10,457 nucleotides of DNA from Mailhella massiliensis (GCF_020741395.1 NZ_DYZA01000241.1:1-10457), one strand, 5' to 3'. Positions 1-5,888 are shown, counted from the first letter of the stretch. Numbers and translations: made by a program. The notes: generated by a model from the letters alone, not told the origin.

Positions 1-13
1 CCATAATATATTC

Positions 14-42
14 TCGACAGTTCCATAATATTGTAGCATAAT
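14..42 (+). promoter_or_regulatory. sigma70-type promoter for the patatin gene
   Basis: A -35 box TCGACA (14-19, five of six consensus) and a -10 box CATAAT (37-42, five of six) are separated by exactly 17 nt in an AT-rich stretch that contrasts with the GC-rich genes. Transcription would start near 49, giving a leader of about 115 nt before the start codon at 166. The surrounding bases repeat CCATAATAT at 1-9 and 23-31, which could be an operator or simple AT-rich background. Confidence 0.55.
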
Positions 43-130
43 CATACATATTCCCATACCATAAAAAATATGCCCGCGGAAAGCTTACTGCCTGTTTTTG
101 GCATACACCTCCACGGGAAAAGACAATATG

Positions 131-150
131 ACGCCGTTCACGGCGTTTTT
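131..150 (+). terminator. terminator-like hairpin in the patatin gene leader (possible attenuator)
   Basis: ACGCCG (131-136) pairs with CGGCGT (141-146) over a TTCA tetraloop and is followed by a T run (146-150), the form of an intrinsic terminator. It ends about five bases before the ribosome binding site of the gene at 166 and lies downstream of the predicted promoter. It may therefore attenuate that gene, or it may end a transcript entering from the left. GGGAAAA (115-121) could also pair with TTTTCCC (147-153), extending or competing with the structure. Confidence 0.45.
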
Positions 151-165
151 CCCAGGGAGAATATC

Positions 166-1086
166 ATGAACAGAAAAGTATATTCCGGCCTCGACCGCCT
201 GCCTCGCGGACAGGCATCCTCCGTCATCACGCAGGGCTGCCTCGTACTGGAAGGCGGCGCGCTGCGCGGCACCTACAGTGTGGGCGTCATGGATGCGCTT
301 ATGGAAGAGGAGGTCAACCTTCAGTGCACCATCGGAGTCTCGGCGGGTGCGCTCAACGGCATAAGCTATGTATCCGGCCAGATAGGCCGCTCTGCGCGCA
401 GCCCCCTGCGCTTCCGACATGACCCGCGCTATTTCGGCTTCCGCGCTTTTATACGCAACCGCAGCCCCTTCGGCTTCGACTTCATGTTCGGAGAACTTTC
501 CAAAAAACTCGACCCGCTGGATCTTGAACGCTTCATGCGTCCGGAGCGGCGCTTTGTGGCCGTGGCCACCAACTGCCGCACCGGGAAGGCGGAATACTTT
601 GAAAAAGGTGTCTGCCCGGATATCATGCTGGCCACGCGGGCTTCCTCCACCATGCCGTATATTTCCCAAATGGTGAACATGGGAGGGAATCCCTACCTCG
701 ACGGAGGCTGTTCCTGCAAAATACCCATACACTGGGCGCTGAAAAACGACTTTCACAATATCGTCGTCATCAAAACGCGGCCCGACGACTACCGGCGCGA
801 CCCTTCGGCCGGGAGCAGACTTGCGCGCCTCGTCTACGGCAGAACATGGCCAGCCCTGGCCTGTTCCCTGGCAGAAAGCAATGCCGACTACAACCGCCTC
901 TGCGACGATATCGCGCTTCTGAGCGGAAAAGGCCGAGTCTTCGTCATCAGCCCTTCGCGCTTCATGGACATAGGCCGCATGGAAAAGAATCTGGAAAAGC
1001 TGGGAGAGTGGTACTGGCTGGGCTATCACGATGCGAAAAACGCCATGCCTTCCCTGAAGCGTTACCTGGGAAGGGAAGAAGACTGA
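166..1086 (+). CDS. patatin-like phospholipase family protein
   Basis: This is a 306-residue predicted cytosolic serine acyl hydrolase of the patatin family, which cleaves acyl esters of (phospho)lipids with a Ser-Asp dyad. The diagnostic elements appear in order: the oxyanion-hole loop EGGALRG at residues 29-35, the nucleophile elbow GVSAG at 57-61 (Ser59), and the DGG motif at 179-181 (Asp179). Length and layout resemble the bacterial YjjU-type patatins; I see no signal peptide or membrane segment. The start at 166 is preferred because AGGGAG (154-159) sits seven bases upstream. An in-frame ATG at 70 would add 32 residues but has no ribosome binding site and would run through the leader hairpin. 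The gene appears monocistronic, with a TSCPD gene convergent downstream. The true substrate cannot be told from sequence. Confidence 0.9.
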   Translation: MNRKVYSGLDRLPRGQASSVITQGCLVLEGGALRGTYSVGVMDALMEEEVNLQCTIGVSAGALNGISYVSGQIGRSARSPLRFRHDPRYFGFRAFIRNRSPFGFDFMFGELSKKLDPLDLERFMRPERRFVAVATNCRTGKAEYFEKGVCPDIMLATRASSTMPYISQMVNMGGNPYLDGGCSCKIPIHWALKNDFHNIVVIKTRPDDYRRDPSAGSRLARLVYGRTWPALACSLAESNADYNRLCDDIALLSGKGRVFVISPSRFMDIGRMEKNLEKLGEWYWLGYHDAKNAMPSLKRYLGREED

Positions 1087-1118
1087 AATACCCTCCGTCC
1101 CCCGAAAGGCGGTGCGGC

Positions 1119-1140
1119 AAAGCGCGGGAAATGCGTTTTT
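1119..1140 (+). terminator. weak terminator after the patatin gene
   Basis: AAAGCGC (1119-1125) can pair with GCGTTTT (1133-1139), with one G-T pair, over a 7-nt loop, so part of the T run lies inside the stem. It starts 32 nt after the stop codon. A wider pairing of GGCGGT (1108-1113) with ACCGCC (1160-1165) could enclose it. Confidence 0.35.
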
Positions 1141-1184
1141 GGGCATATCCCCGAGAAAAACCGCCTTCATTCTCCTTCCGTCAT

Positions 1185-1206
1185 AAAAAAGGCCCCGGAG
1201 GGGCCT
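1185..1206 (-). terminator. intrinsic terminator of the TSCPD gene
   Basis: On the plus strand six A residues (1185-1190) precede AGGCCCC (1190-1196), a GGA loop and GGGGCCT (1200-1206). Read on the minus strand this is a 7-bp GC-rich hairpin followed by a T6 run, 26 nt after the stop codon of the minus-strand gene. It has no T run in the plus direction. Confidence 0.85.
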
Positions 1207-1231
1207 GACGGTGCAAACGCAAGATTTCCAC

Positions 1232-1558
1232 CTAGTTTTTCAGGGAAGCAAAGGATTCCAGCCCGAAATGGGGCTGCGGCTGCACCATGCCGGTATCAAG
1301 CTTGGCGCGAAGGTCCAGCATGGCCCGGCGGATCTGTTCAGGGCACGAGGATACCTTCGAGGTGGGGCAGATGGGCATGTTTTCAAAACGGCTGATGACT
1401 TCGTCGATATGCATGCCGCGCATGAGGCGGCCTATGCCCTGAAGGTTGCCGGGGCAGCCGCCCTTGAAGTCGAACCTGGTGATGACGCGGCTTTTTTCAT
1501 CCACTTCTATCATGAACATTTTGGAGCACACACGCTCCGGTATGAAGACAAACTGCAT
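1232..1558 (-). CDS. TSCPD domain-containing protein (TIGR03905-like)
   Basis: This 108-residue protein consists almost entirely of a TSCPD domain, a module also found at the C-terminus of some vitamin B12-dependent ribonucleotide reductases. The signature is visible: FKGGCPGNLQGIGRLMRGM in the middle, followed by a conserved Cys in PICPTSK and then SSCPEQI, a slight variant of the name-giving TSCPD motif. The Cys pattern suggests metal or redox binding, but the stand-alone family has no established function. It has a C-terminal tail of about 25 residues beyond the core. The start is firm: on the minus strand GGGAGG lies six bases before the ATG. It is transcribed alone, convergent with the patatin gene and divergent from the GTPase gene to its right. 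Confidence 0.85.
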   Translation of the reverse strand: MQFVFIPERVCSKMFMIEVDEKSRVITRFDFKGGCPGNLQGIGRLMRGMHIDEVISRFENMPICPTSKVSSCPEQIRRAMLDLRAKLDTGMVQPQPHFGLESFASLKN

Positions 1559-1585
1559 GGATATCCTCCCGTTGTGGAAAACAGA

Positions 1586-1614
1586 GTCTTACGAAAATCT
1601 CACGCCTCTGGCAA
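1586..1614 (-). promoter_or_regulatory. possible promoter of the TSCPD gene
   Basis: On the minus strand a -35 box TTGCCA (1614-1609, five of six) is followed after 17 nt by TAAGAC (1591-1586, three of six). It would give a leader of about 20 nt, a sensible distance to the ribosome binding site. Confidence 0.35.
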
Positions 1615-1621
1615 GGCGGCG

Positions 1622-1650
1622 CGGCCGTTTTTCTCCGGCCGGACTTTTTT
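1622..1650 (+). terminator. orphan terminator-like hairpin
   Basis: CGGCCG (1622-1627) pairs with CGGCCG (1636-1641) over an 8-nt pyrimidine loop, followed by GAC and six T residues (1645-1650). The orientation is plus, but no plus-strand gene ends nearby: the closest is the patatin gene, which stops at 1086, and the gene between is on the other strand. It could end an antisense or small transcript, or be fortuitous. Confidence 0.35.
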
Positions 1651-1722
1651 GTAAGGGAAGAGACTTTCTCCCCGCCCTCCCCTGAGAAGCCGTCGTTTCC
1701 GGTATACTCCCTTAAAGCAAGG

Positions 1723-1750
1723 TTGACGCCGCTCGATTTTGCCCTATCCT
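1723..1750 (+). promoter_or_regulatory. promoter of the first CobW-type GTPase gene
   Basis: TTGACG (1723-1728, five of six) and TATCCT (1745-1750, four of six) are separated by 16 nt. The start site would be near 1757, leaving a leader of about 115 nt. I saw no convincing Zur-type palindrome around it, so zinc control, common for this family, is not supported by the sequence. Confidence 0.5.
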
Positions 1751-1754
1751 TTCT

Positions 1755-1817
1755 CCGGGCGAGCGCTCTCCGGCCCGCCCGGGAAAAAGCCGCTTCCGGT
1801 ACGGCGCCGGTCTTTTT
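1755..1817 (+). promoter_or_regulatory. structured leader with attenuator-like hairpins upstream of the first GTPase
   Basis: Two hairpins follow the predicted start site. The first pairs CCGGGCG (1755-1761) with CGCCCGG (1776-1782). The second lies in 1784-1817: CCGG (1796-1799) can pair with CCGG (1807-1810), or AAAAAG (1784-1789) with CTTTTT (1812-1817), and it ends in a T5 run. The second has the form of a terminator 56 nt before the start codon. Confidence 0.35.
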
Positions 1818-1873
1818 CCGACTCCGCCGCATCCCGCCATCAACGCGCATCCGCGCTTTCAGGAAGGTCATAC

Positions 1874-3118
1874 ATGAAAAAAAGACGCATAGTTCCCATC
1901 ACCGTTCTGTCCGGCTATCTCGGCGCGGGCAAAACCACGCTGCTCAACCATGTTCTTTCCAATCAGGAAGGCTACAAGGTTGCCGTCATCGTCAACGACA
2001 TAGGTGAAGTGAACATCGACGCCAGCCTCATCGCCCGGGGAGGAACCGTTGAGGTGGACGACAGCCTCGTCCCCCTTTCCAACGGCTGCATCTGCTGCTC
2101 GCTCAAAAGCGATCTTCTGGAGCAGGTGCTTAACCTCATCGAATCCGGCAGATTCGACTACATCCTCATCGAGGCCAGCGGCATCTGCGAGCCTCTCCCC
2201 ATTGCTCAGACGCTCTGCCTCGGCGATGAATCCCTGCCCAAGATATGCAGGCTGGACGGTATCGTCACCGTGGTGGACGCTCAGCGCATGGTGGATGAAT
2301 TCCTGGGCGGGCAGAAGCTCGTGGAGGAAGACCTGGAAGAAGAGGACATAGCGAGCCTCGTGATACAGCAGATAGAATTCTGCACCACCATCGTGCTCAA
2401 CAAGGTGGACGGCCTTACCCCCGATCAGCTCGGTCTGCTCAGAACCGTAATCCGCAAGCTTCAGCCCGAGGCGAACATCATAGAAACCAACTACGGCAAG
2501 GTGGACGTAAAGGCCATTCTCGATACGGGCCGCTTTGATTTCGACCGTGCCTGCGCCTCCATAGGCTGGGTACAGGCTCTGGAAGCCGACGCTCCAGAAG
2601 AAGACGAGCATGAGGAAGACCATTCCGCATGCGACCATGAGCACGGCCACTGCGTGCACGATCACGCCCATGAACACCACGAACATCATGAGCATGAGGA
2701 GGGGCACGGGCATCACCACCATCATCACGACGGCCACGAGCACGGCGAAGAATACGGCATTTCCACCTTCGTGTACTTCCGCCGCGCCCCCTTCAGCCAG
2801 AAGAAGTTTGAAGATTTCGTCAACGACGCCTGGCCTTCCAGCGTCATACGCTGCAAGGGCCTCATCTGGTTCGTCGACGAGCCGGACACTGCCTACCTCT
2901 ACGAACAGGCGGGCCGCCAGATGACTGCCTCGCCCTACGGCGAATGGGTAGCCGCCGCCCCTGCCAAGCGCCAGGCCGCCGAACGCCGGGTGGACAAACA
3001 GCTCGACGAGGAATGGGACGAAACCTACGGCGACAGGATGCAGAAGCTGGTCTTCATAGGCCAGCACATGGACAAGGCGGCTATCTGTGCCGCGCTTGAC
3101 GCATGCCTGGAAAAATAA
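1874..3118 (+). CDS. CobW/COG0523 family GTPase with His-rich insert (putative metallochaperone), copy 1
   Basis: This 414-residue protein is a G3E-family GTPase of the COG0523 (CobW/ZNG1-like) group, whose members use GTP to deliver metals such as zinc to client proteins. The N-terminal GTPase domain shows Walker A GYLGAGKT (14-21), the metal-binding CxCC motif C72-I-C-C75, the conserved EASG at 100-103 and the guanine motif NKVD (176-179). Residues 246-290 form a linker with 22 His and two Cys, including a run of six His, probably a metal sink or sensor. The CobW C-terminal domain follows from about 297 and ends with the WDETYGDRM and LVFIG motifs. The start at 1874 is chosen for the AGGAAGG site at 1861-1867; in-frame codons further upstream lie in the leader. 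A strong terminator follows. Metal and client are unknown. Confidence 0.92.
   Translation: MKKRRIVPITVLSGYLGAGKTTLLNHVLSNQEGYKVAVIVNDIGEVNIDASLIARGGTVEVDDSLVPLSNGCICCSLKSDLLEQVLNLIESGRFDYILIEASGICEPLPIAQTLCLGDESLPKICRLDGIVTVVDAQRMVDEFLGGQKLVEEDLEEEDIASLVIQQIEFCTTIVLNKVDGLTPDQLGLLRTVIRKLQPEANIIETNYGKVDVKAILDTGRFDFDRACASIGWVQALEADAPEEDEHEEDHSACDHEHGHCVHDHAHEHHEHHEHEEGHGHHHHHHDGHEHGEEYGISTFVYFRRAPFSQKKFEDFVNDAWPSSVIRCKGLIWFVDEPDTAYLYEQAGRQMTASPYGEWVAAAPAKRQAAERRVDKQLDEEWDETYGDRMQKLVFIGQHMDKAAICAALDACLEK
1919..1974 (+). repeat. 56-nt run identical to 3248-3303 (GTPase paralogues)
   Basis: Covering the Walker A region of copy 1, this run matches 3248-3303 in copy 2 at all 56 positions, including third codon positions. 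The sequences on both sides carry silent differences. The pair lies 1329 nt apart in direct orientation. Confidence 0.85.
2609..2743 (+). other. His/Glu-rich low-complexity tract inside GTPase copy 1
   Basis: These codons encode residues 246-290, a low-complexity linker of His, Glu, Asp and Gly with 22 His and Cys253 and Cys260. Repeated CAC/CAT codons make it repetitive at DNA level and a likely site of in-frame length change. It sits between the GTPase domain and the CobW C-terminal domain. Confidence 0.85.
2750..2790 (+). repeat. 41-nt run identical to 4013-4053 (GTPase paralogues)
   Basis: The start of the C-terminal domain of copy 1 matches copy 2 at all 41 positions (4013-4053), immediately after the two divergent His-rich tracts. 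Confidence 0.8.
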
Positions 3119-3124
3119 ACTCTT

Positions 3125-3156
3125 CGCTCGGCCGGTGTTCCCGGCCGAGCGTTTTT
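3125..3156 (+). terminator. strong intrinsic terminator between the two GTPase genes
   Basis: CGCTCGGCCGG (3125-3135) and CCGGCCGAGCG (3141-3151) form a perfect 11-bp stem over a 5-nt loop, followed by five T residues (3152-3156). It lies seven bases after the stop codon of copy 1 and should largely uncouple the two genes. Confidence 0.92.
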
Positions 3157-3180
3157 GCGGTGCATGCCGCTCCCTTCAGC

Positions 3181-3193
3181 CCGGCCATGCCGG
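3181..3193 (+). promoter_or_regulatory. small hairpin overlapping the ribosome binding region of GTPase copy 2
   Basis: CCGGC (3181-3185) pairs with GCCGG (3189-3193) over a CAT loop. Its last two bases overlap the weak Shine-Dalgarno GGAAA (3192-3196) of the gene starting at 3206, so it could limit translation. I found no clear promoter between the preceding terminator and this gene. Confidence 0.3.
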
Positions 3194-3205
3194 AAATACA
3201 TTCCC

Positions 3206-4384
3206 ATGCGCAGAAACATCGTTCCCATCACGCTGCTCACCGGTTACCTCGGCGCGGGCAAAACCACGCTGCTCAACCATGTTCTTTCCAATCAGGAAGG
3301 CTATAAAGTCGCCGTCATCGTCAACGATATAGGCGAAGTGAACATCGACGCCGCACTCATTGAAAAAGGCGGCAATGTAGAGATGGACGACAGCCTCATC
3401 CCCCTGTCCAACGGCTGCATCTGCTGTACCCTTAAAGAAGATCTGCTCCAGCAAATTCTCGACCTTATCGCCACCTGCCGCTTCGACTACATTCTCATCG
3501 AAGCCAGCGGCATCTGCGAACCCATGCCCATCGCCCAAGCCATTACCCTGGGCAACGAAGTCATGCCCACGGTGTGCAGGCTGGATGCCGTCGTCACCGT
3601 GGTGGACGCCATGCGCATGGCCGACGAATTTTTAAGCGGGAAAAAGCTCCTGGGAAAAAACGATGACGACGATGTGGAAAGCCTGCTCATCCAGAAGATC
3701 GAATTCTGCACCGCCGTGGTGCTCAACAAGGCAGATGAAGTGTCCCGGGAGCAGCTTGACGAAATCCGGGCCGTCATCCGGCAGCTTCAGCCGGAAGCTT
3801 CCATCATGGAAACCAATTACGGGAAAGTTCAGGTTGAGGATATCCTCAATACCCACAGTTTCAACTTCGCCCGTGCGGGCAGATCCGCCGGATGGATACG
3901 CGCGCTCCAGGCCCACGCCGGACACGAGGGGGAAGCGGAGCACGGCGCCCCTCACGGCGGCCACAGGCACGAACATCATCACGAACATACGGAAGGCCAT
4001 TCCCACGGCGAGGAATACGGCATTTCCACCTTCGTGTACTTCCGCCGCGCCCCTTTCGACCAGGAAAAATTCAGCGCCTTTGTGGAAATGAGCTGGCCGG
4101 AAAACGTCATACGTTGCAAGGGGCTTGTGTGGTTCCGGGAAAACCCCTCCATGTCCTATATGTTCGAGCAGGCGGGAAGGCAGACAGTGGCCACTCCCTT
4201 CGGACGCTGGATGGCCACGGCCCCGGAACAGCAACGCCGGGAGGCTCGCCGCGCCAATCCGGAACTAGACCGCAATTGGGACGAACGCTACGGCGACCGC
4301 ATGATCAAGCTGGTTTTCATCGGCAGGCACATGGACAAAGAAGCCATATTTTCAGAGCTGGACGCCTGTCTGGGCCTTGATTGA
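3206..4384 (+). CDS. CobW/COG0523 family GTPase with His-rich insert (putative metallochaperone), copy 2
   Basis: This 392-residue paralogue of the preceding gene is colinear with it over its whole length. It keeps Walker A GYLGAGKT (13-20), the CxCC motif C71-I-C-C74, EASG (99-102) and the guanine motif NKAD (174-177). It also has the CobW C-terminal domain ending WDERYGDRM and LVFIG. Its linker (about 237-267) is shorter, with 12 His and no Cys, against 22 His and two Cys in copy 1, so metal capacity or preference may differ. The start at 3206 aligns exactly with copy 1; the in-frame ATG at 3155 lies inside the terminator tail. The Shine-Dalgarno (GGAAA) is weak and the gene follows a strong terminator, so expression relative to copy 1 is uncertain. 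Client and metal are unknown. Confidence 0.9.
   Translation: MRRNIVPITLLTGYLGAGKTTLLNHVLSNQEGYKVAVIVNDIGEVNIDAALIEKGGNVEMDDSLIPLSNGCICCTLKEDLLQQILDLIATCRFDYILIEASGICEPMPIAQAITLGNEVMPTVCRLDAVVTVVDAMRMADEFLSGKKLLGKNDDDDVESLLIQKIEFCTAVVLNKADEVSREQLDEIRAVIRQLQPEASIMETNYGKVQVEDILNTHSFNFARAGRSAGWIRALQAHAGHEGEAEHGAPHGGHRHEHHHEHTEGHSHGEEYGISTFVYFRRAPFDQEKFSAFVEMSWPENVIRCKGLVWFRENPSMSYMFEQAGRQTVATPFGRWMATAPEQQRREARRANPELDRNWDERYGDRMIKLVFIGRHMDKEAIFSELDACLGLD
3248..3303 (+). repeat. 56-nt run identical to 1919-1974
   Basis: This is the second member of the identical Walker A segment described at 1919-1974. Just outside it, synonymous differences reappear on both sides, for example the codon before the run and the Lys codon after it. 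Confidence 0.85.
3914..4006 (+). other. His-rich tract inside GTPase copy 2
   Basis: These codons encode residues 237-267 with 12 His, mixed with Gly and Glu and without Cys. The tract is 14 residues shorter than the one in copy 1 and is the most divergent part of the pair. Confidence 0.8.
4013..4053 (+). repeat. 41-nt run identical to 2750-2790
   Basis: This is the second member of the identical segment that opens the C-terminal domain of both GTPases. Confidence 0.8.
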
Positions 4385-4449
4385 GCCCGGCAATATCTGC
4401 CCCGGAAAGACGGGGACGGCTGGAGCCTGACGCATACCCAGTACCGAAA

Positions 4450-4719
4450 TTACCGCCCTGACAGGACGCAGAACCGGGCCCGATATCGGGCTCTTCTGAA
4501 GGCGGCCAGGCCTTCCTGCCCGTCCTCTATCGAAAAGGCGACGCAGCACAGCGCCTTCTTCCGCCCGCCGTATTCTCCCCTGCATGACACATATTCCGCC
4601 GCGTCTTTTCCTGTAACAAGGGAAAGAAAGGGCTTCTCTTTTTTTCTCCGTCCCCTGCAAAACACCCGCTCCAGACCTGTAACAAAGTCTGAAAAGTCTT
4701 CCGCCGCAAGAACAGACAA
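4450..4719 (-). CDS. doubtful small ORF, 89 residues, unrecognised
   Basis: This open frame on the minus strand would begin at TTG (4719), two codons after an in-frame stop, and has only a poor ribosome binding site. The product would be basic and Cys-containing, with a protein-like mix of hydrophobic and charged residues (for example FSDFVTGLERVF). I recognise no family. The 14-nt palindrome at 4478-4491 falls inside it. It could be a decayed gene, a real small gene with a non-ATG start, or chance in GC-rich DNA. Overlapping minus-strand frames with ATG starts look less protein-like. Confidence 0.15.
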   Translation of the reverse strand: MSVLAAEDFSDFVTGLERVFCRGRRKKEKPFLSLVTGKDAAEYVSCRGEYGGRKKALCCVAFSIEDGQEGLAAFRRARYRARFCVLSGR

Positions 4720-4779
4720 ACTTCATGCACACCGCTCCATAAATATATCTCCACTCCTCTTTTATCTCTATATTTCTTA

Positions 4780-4788
4780 TGTTACACT
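4780..4788 (+). promoter_or_regulatory. possible extended -10 promoter of the metallophosphoesterase gene
   Basis: TGT immediately followed by TACACT (4783-4788) has the form of an extended -10 element inside an AT-rich stretch (4740-4790). No good -35 box is present; TTTATC (4761-4766), 16 nt upstream, is the best candidate. Confidence 0.35.
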
Positions 4789-4802
4789 GAGTTCACTTTC
4801 AG

Positions 4803-4839
4803 GGGCAGAGGCCCTTTTCAGGGATTCCCGGCCCTGCCC
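4803..4839 (+). promoter_or_regulatory. leader with mutually exclusive hairpins
   Basis: GGGC (4803-4806) pairs with GCCC (4811-4814) and is followed by TTTT, a weak terminator shape. CAGGG (4819-4823) pairs with CCCTG (4832-4836). Alternatively GGGCAG (4803-4808) pairs with CTGCCC (4834-4839), which excludes both. The stretch lies between the promoter and the start codon at 4860, so a switch is conceivable, but the stems are short. Confidence 0.25.
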
Positions 4840-4859
4840 GCCGCCTTCTGGAGTAAAAT

Positions 4860-5888
4860 ATGCTGAATGGTTACGACGTGATAGGTGATATACACGGCTG
4901 TGCGGACAAGCTGGAGGCTCTGCTTTCCCGCCTGGGATATGAAAAAAGCGGGGGAGCGTGGAGGCACCCCGACCGCATGGTCATCTTTCTCGGCGACTAC
5001 ATCGACCGGGGGCCTCAGATCCTGAAAACTCTGACCATAGTGCGCAACATGCGGGAAGCGGGCTCGGCGGAATGTCTCATGGGCAACCATGAATTCAATG
5101 CCGTCTGCTGGAACATACCCGATCCCGACAGCCCCGGCGAATATCTCCGCGGCCACGAGGACAAGCATAAAGTTCAGCATATCGACACGCTGGAACAGCT
5201 TGGAGATGAATACCTGCCGTGGGTGCAGTGGATGCGCAGCCTTCCCCTCTGGCTGGAACTCGGCGATCTCGGTGGAGACGGAAACCGTCTGCACATGGTG
5301 CACGCATGCTGGGCTCAGGATGCCATGTGCGCACTGCTCAACAACGAATGCGGCGGAGAAAGCATGCTCACCGGGCGCAACGATGCCCCCCGCCTCACCG
5401 AAGCGGGCTATCTGCGTGCCGGAAGCAACAAAAACAACTGTGAATATCAGGCTGTGGAAATGCTGCTCAAGGGACCTGAAATCGTCCTGCCGCAGGGGAT
5501 AACCCTGGTGGACAAGGAAGGCCGGAAAAGAGACCGCATGCGCGTCAAATGGTGGCAGGGGACGGGCGCAACCTGCCGGGATATGGCGCTCATGGGCTGC
5601 GACGATATTCCCTCCATCCCCGAAGAGGCCCGCCCCGCTCCGGGTTCCTGGGAGGCCCTGCCTGTGGAGTACCCTACCTTCTTCGGACACTACTGGCGCA
5701 GCCCCGGTGAAGACATACGCCTCTATTCCCCGATGGTGGCCTGCCTTGACTTCAGCGCCGTTTCCGGAGGCCCGTTGGTGGCCTACCGTTGGAACCGCGG
5801 CGATACTTCTTTGAGAGACGACCGATTCGTATGGATCGGCAGAGGAGAAGATACCATCGCCCTTTCCCGAAGACTGTTTTTCCCCTGA
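4860..5888 (+). CDS. metallophosphoesterase, PPP-type (calcineurin-like) phosphatase
   Basis: This 342-residue enzyme belongs to the dinuclear-metal phosphoesterases of the PPP group, which includes bacterial PrpA-like protein phosphatases and ApaH-like diadenosine tetraphosphatases. The metal ligand motifs appear in order: GDIHG (9-13), GDYIDRG (45-51), GNHE (75-78), the His of MVHACW (His148) and the late GH of FFGHYW (276-277). The C-terminal segment LDFSAVSGGPLVAYRW (about 297-312) is typical of these hydrolases. It is longer than a minimal ApaH or PrpA because of an insert between about 155 and 270, so the substrate (phosphoprotein, dinucleotide or other) cannot be assigned. A clear GGAG (4850-4853) supports the start. 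It stands alone, with its own promoter and a strong terminator. Confidence 0.88.
   Translation: MLNGYDVIGDIHGCADKLEALLSRLGYEKSGGAWRHPDRMVIFLGDYIDRGPQILKTLTIVRNMREAGSAECLMGNHEFNAVCWNIPDPDSPGEYLRGHEDKHKVQHIDTLEQLGDEYLPWVQWMRSLPLWLELGDLGGDGNRLHMVHACWAQDAMCALLNNECGGESMLTGRNDAPRLTEAGYLRAGSNKNNCEYQAVEMLLKGPEIVLPQGITLVDKEGRKRDRMRVKWWQGTGATCRDMALMGCDDIPSIPEEARPAPGSWEALPVEYPTFFGHYWRSPGEDIRLYSPMVACLDFSAVSGGPLVAYRWNRGDTSLRDDRFVWIGRGEDTIALSRRLFFP

Larger units (their letters stand above)
4385..4859. other. 475-nt intergenic region
   Basis: No convincing gene lies here. It holds a hairpin CCCCG/CGGGG (4400-4404 and 4411-4415) just after the GTPase stop and a perfect 14-nt palindrome GCCCGATATCGGGC (4478-4491) followed by TCTTC. 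Either could be a weak terminator for copy 2; neither has a good T run. The left part contains a doubtful minus-strand ORF (4450-4719). The right part turns AT-rich and carries the promoter and leader of the metallophosphoesterase gene. Confidence 0.6.

Noticed and set aside
70..165. Longer patatin start at the ATG at 70
   Set aside because: No ribosome binding site precedes it, and the added residues come from the leader hairpin region. The ATG at 166 has AGGGAG.
1211..1654. A 147-codon plus-strand frame opposite the TSCPD gene
   Set aside because: It is the antisense shadow of a gene with a clear family match, ribosome binding site, promoter and terminator, and it has no ribosome binding site of its own.
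1701..1873. Zur-type operator upstream of the first GTPase gene
   Set aside because: No AT-rich palindrome of the expected kind is visible around the promoter.
2711..2730. Run of six His codons as an artificial His tag
   Set aside because: It lies within a longer natural His/Glu/Asp tract in the middle of the protein, as in many COG0523 members, with mixed CAC/CAT codons.
1868..3067. A 399-codon minus-strand frame opposite GTPase copy 1
   Set aside because: It is the antisense of conserved GTPase codons and has no family features or start signals.
1919..4053. Insertion sequence or transposon repeats
   Set aside because: The long direct matches lie within coding sequence of paralogous genes. 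There are no terminal inverted repeats or transposase.
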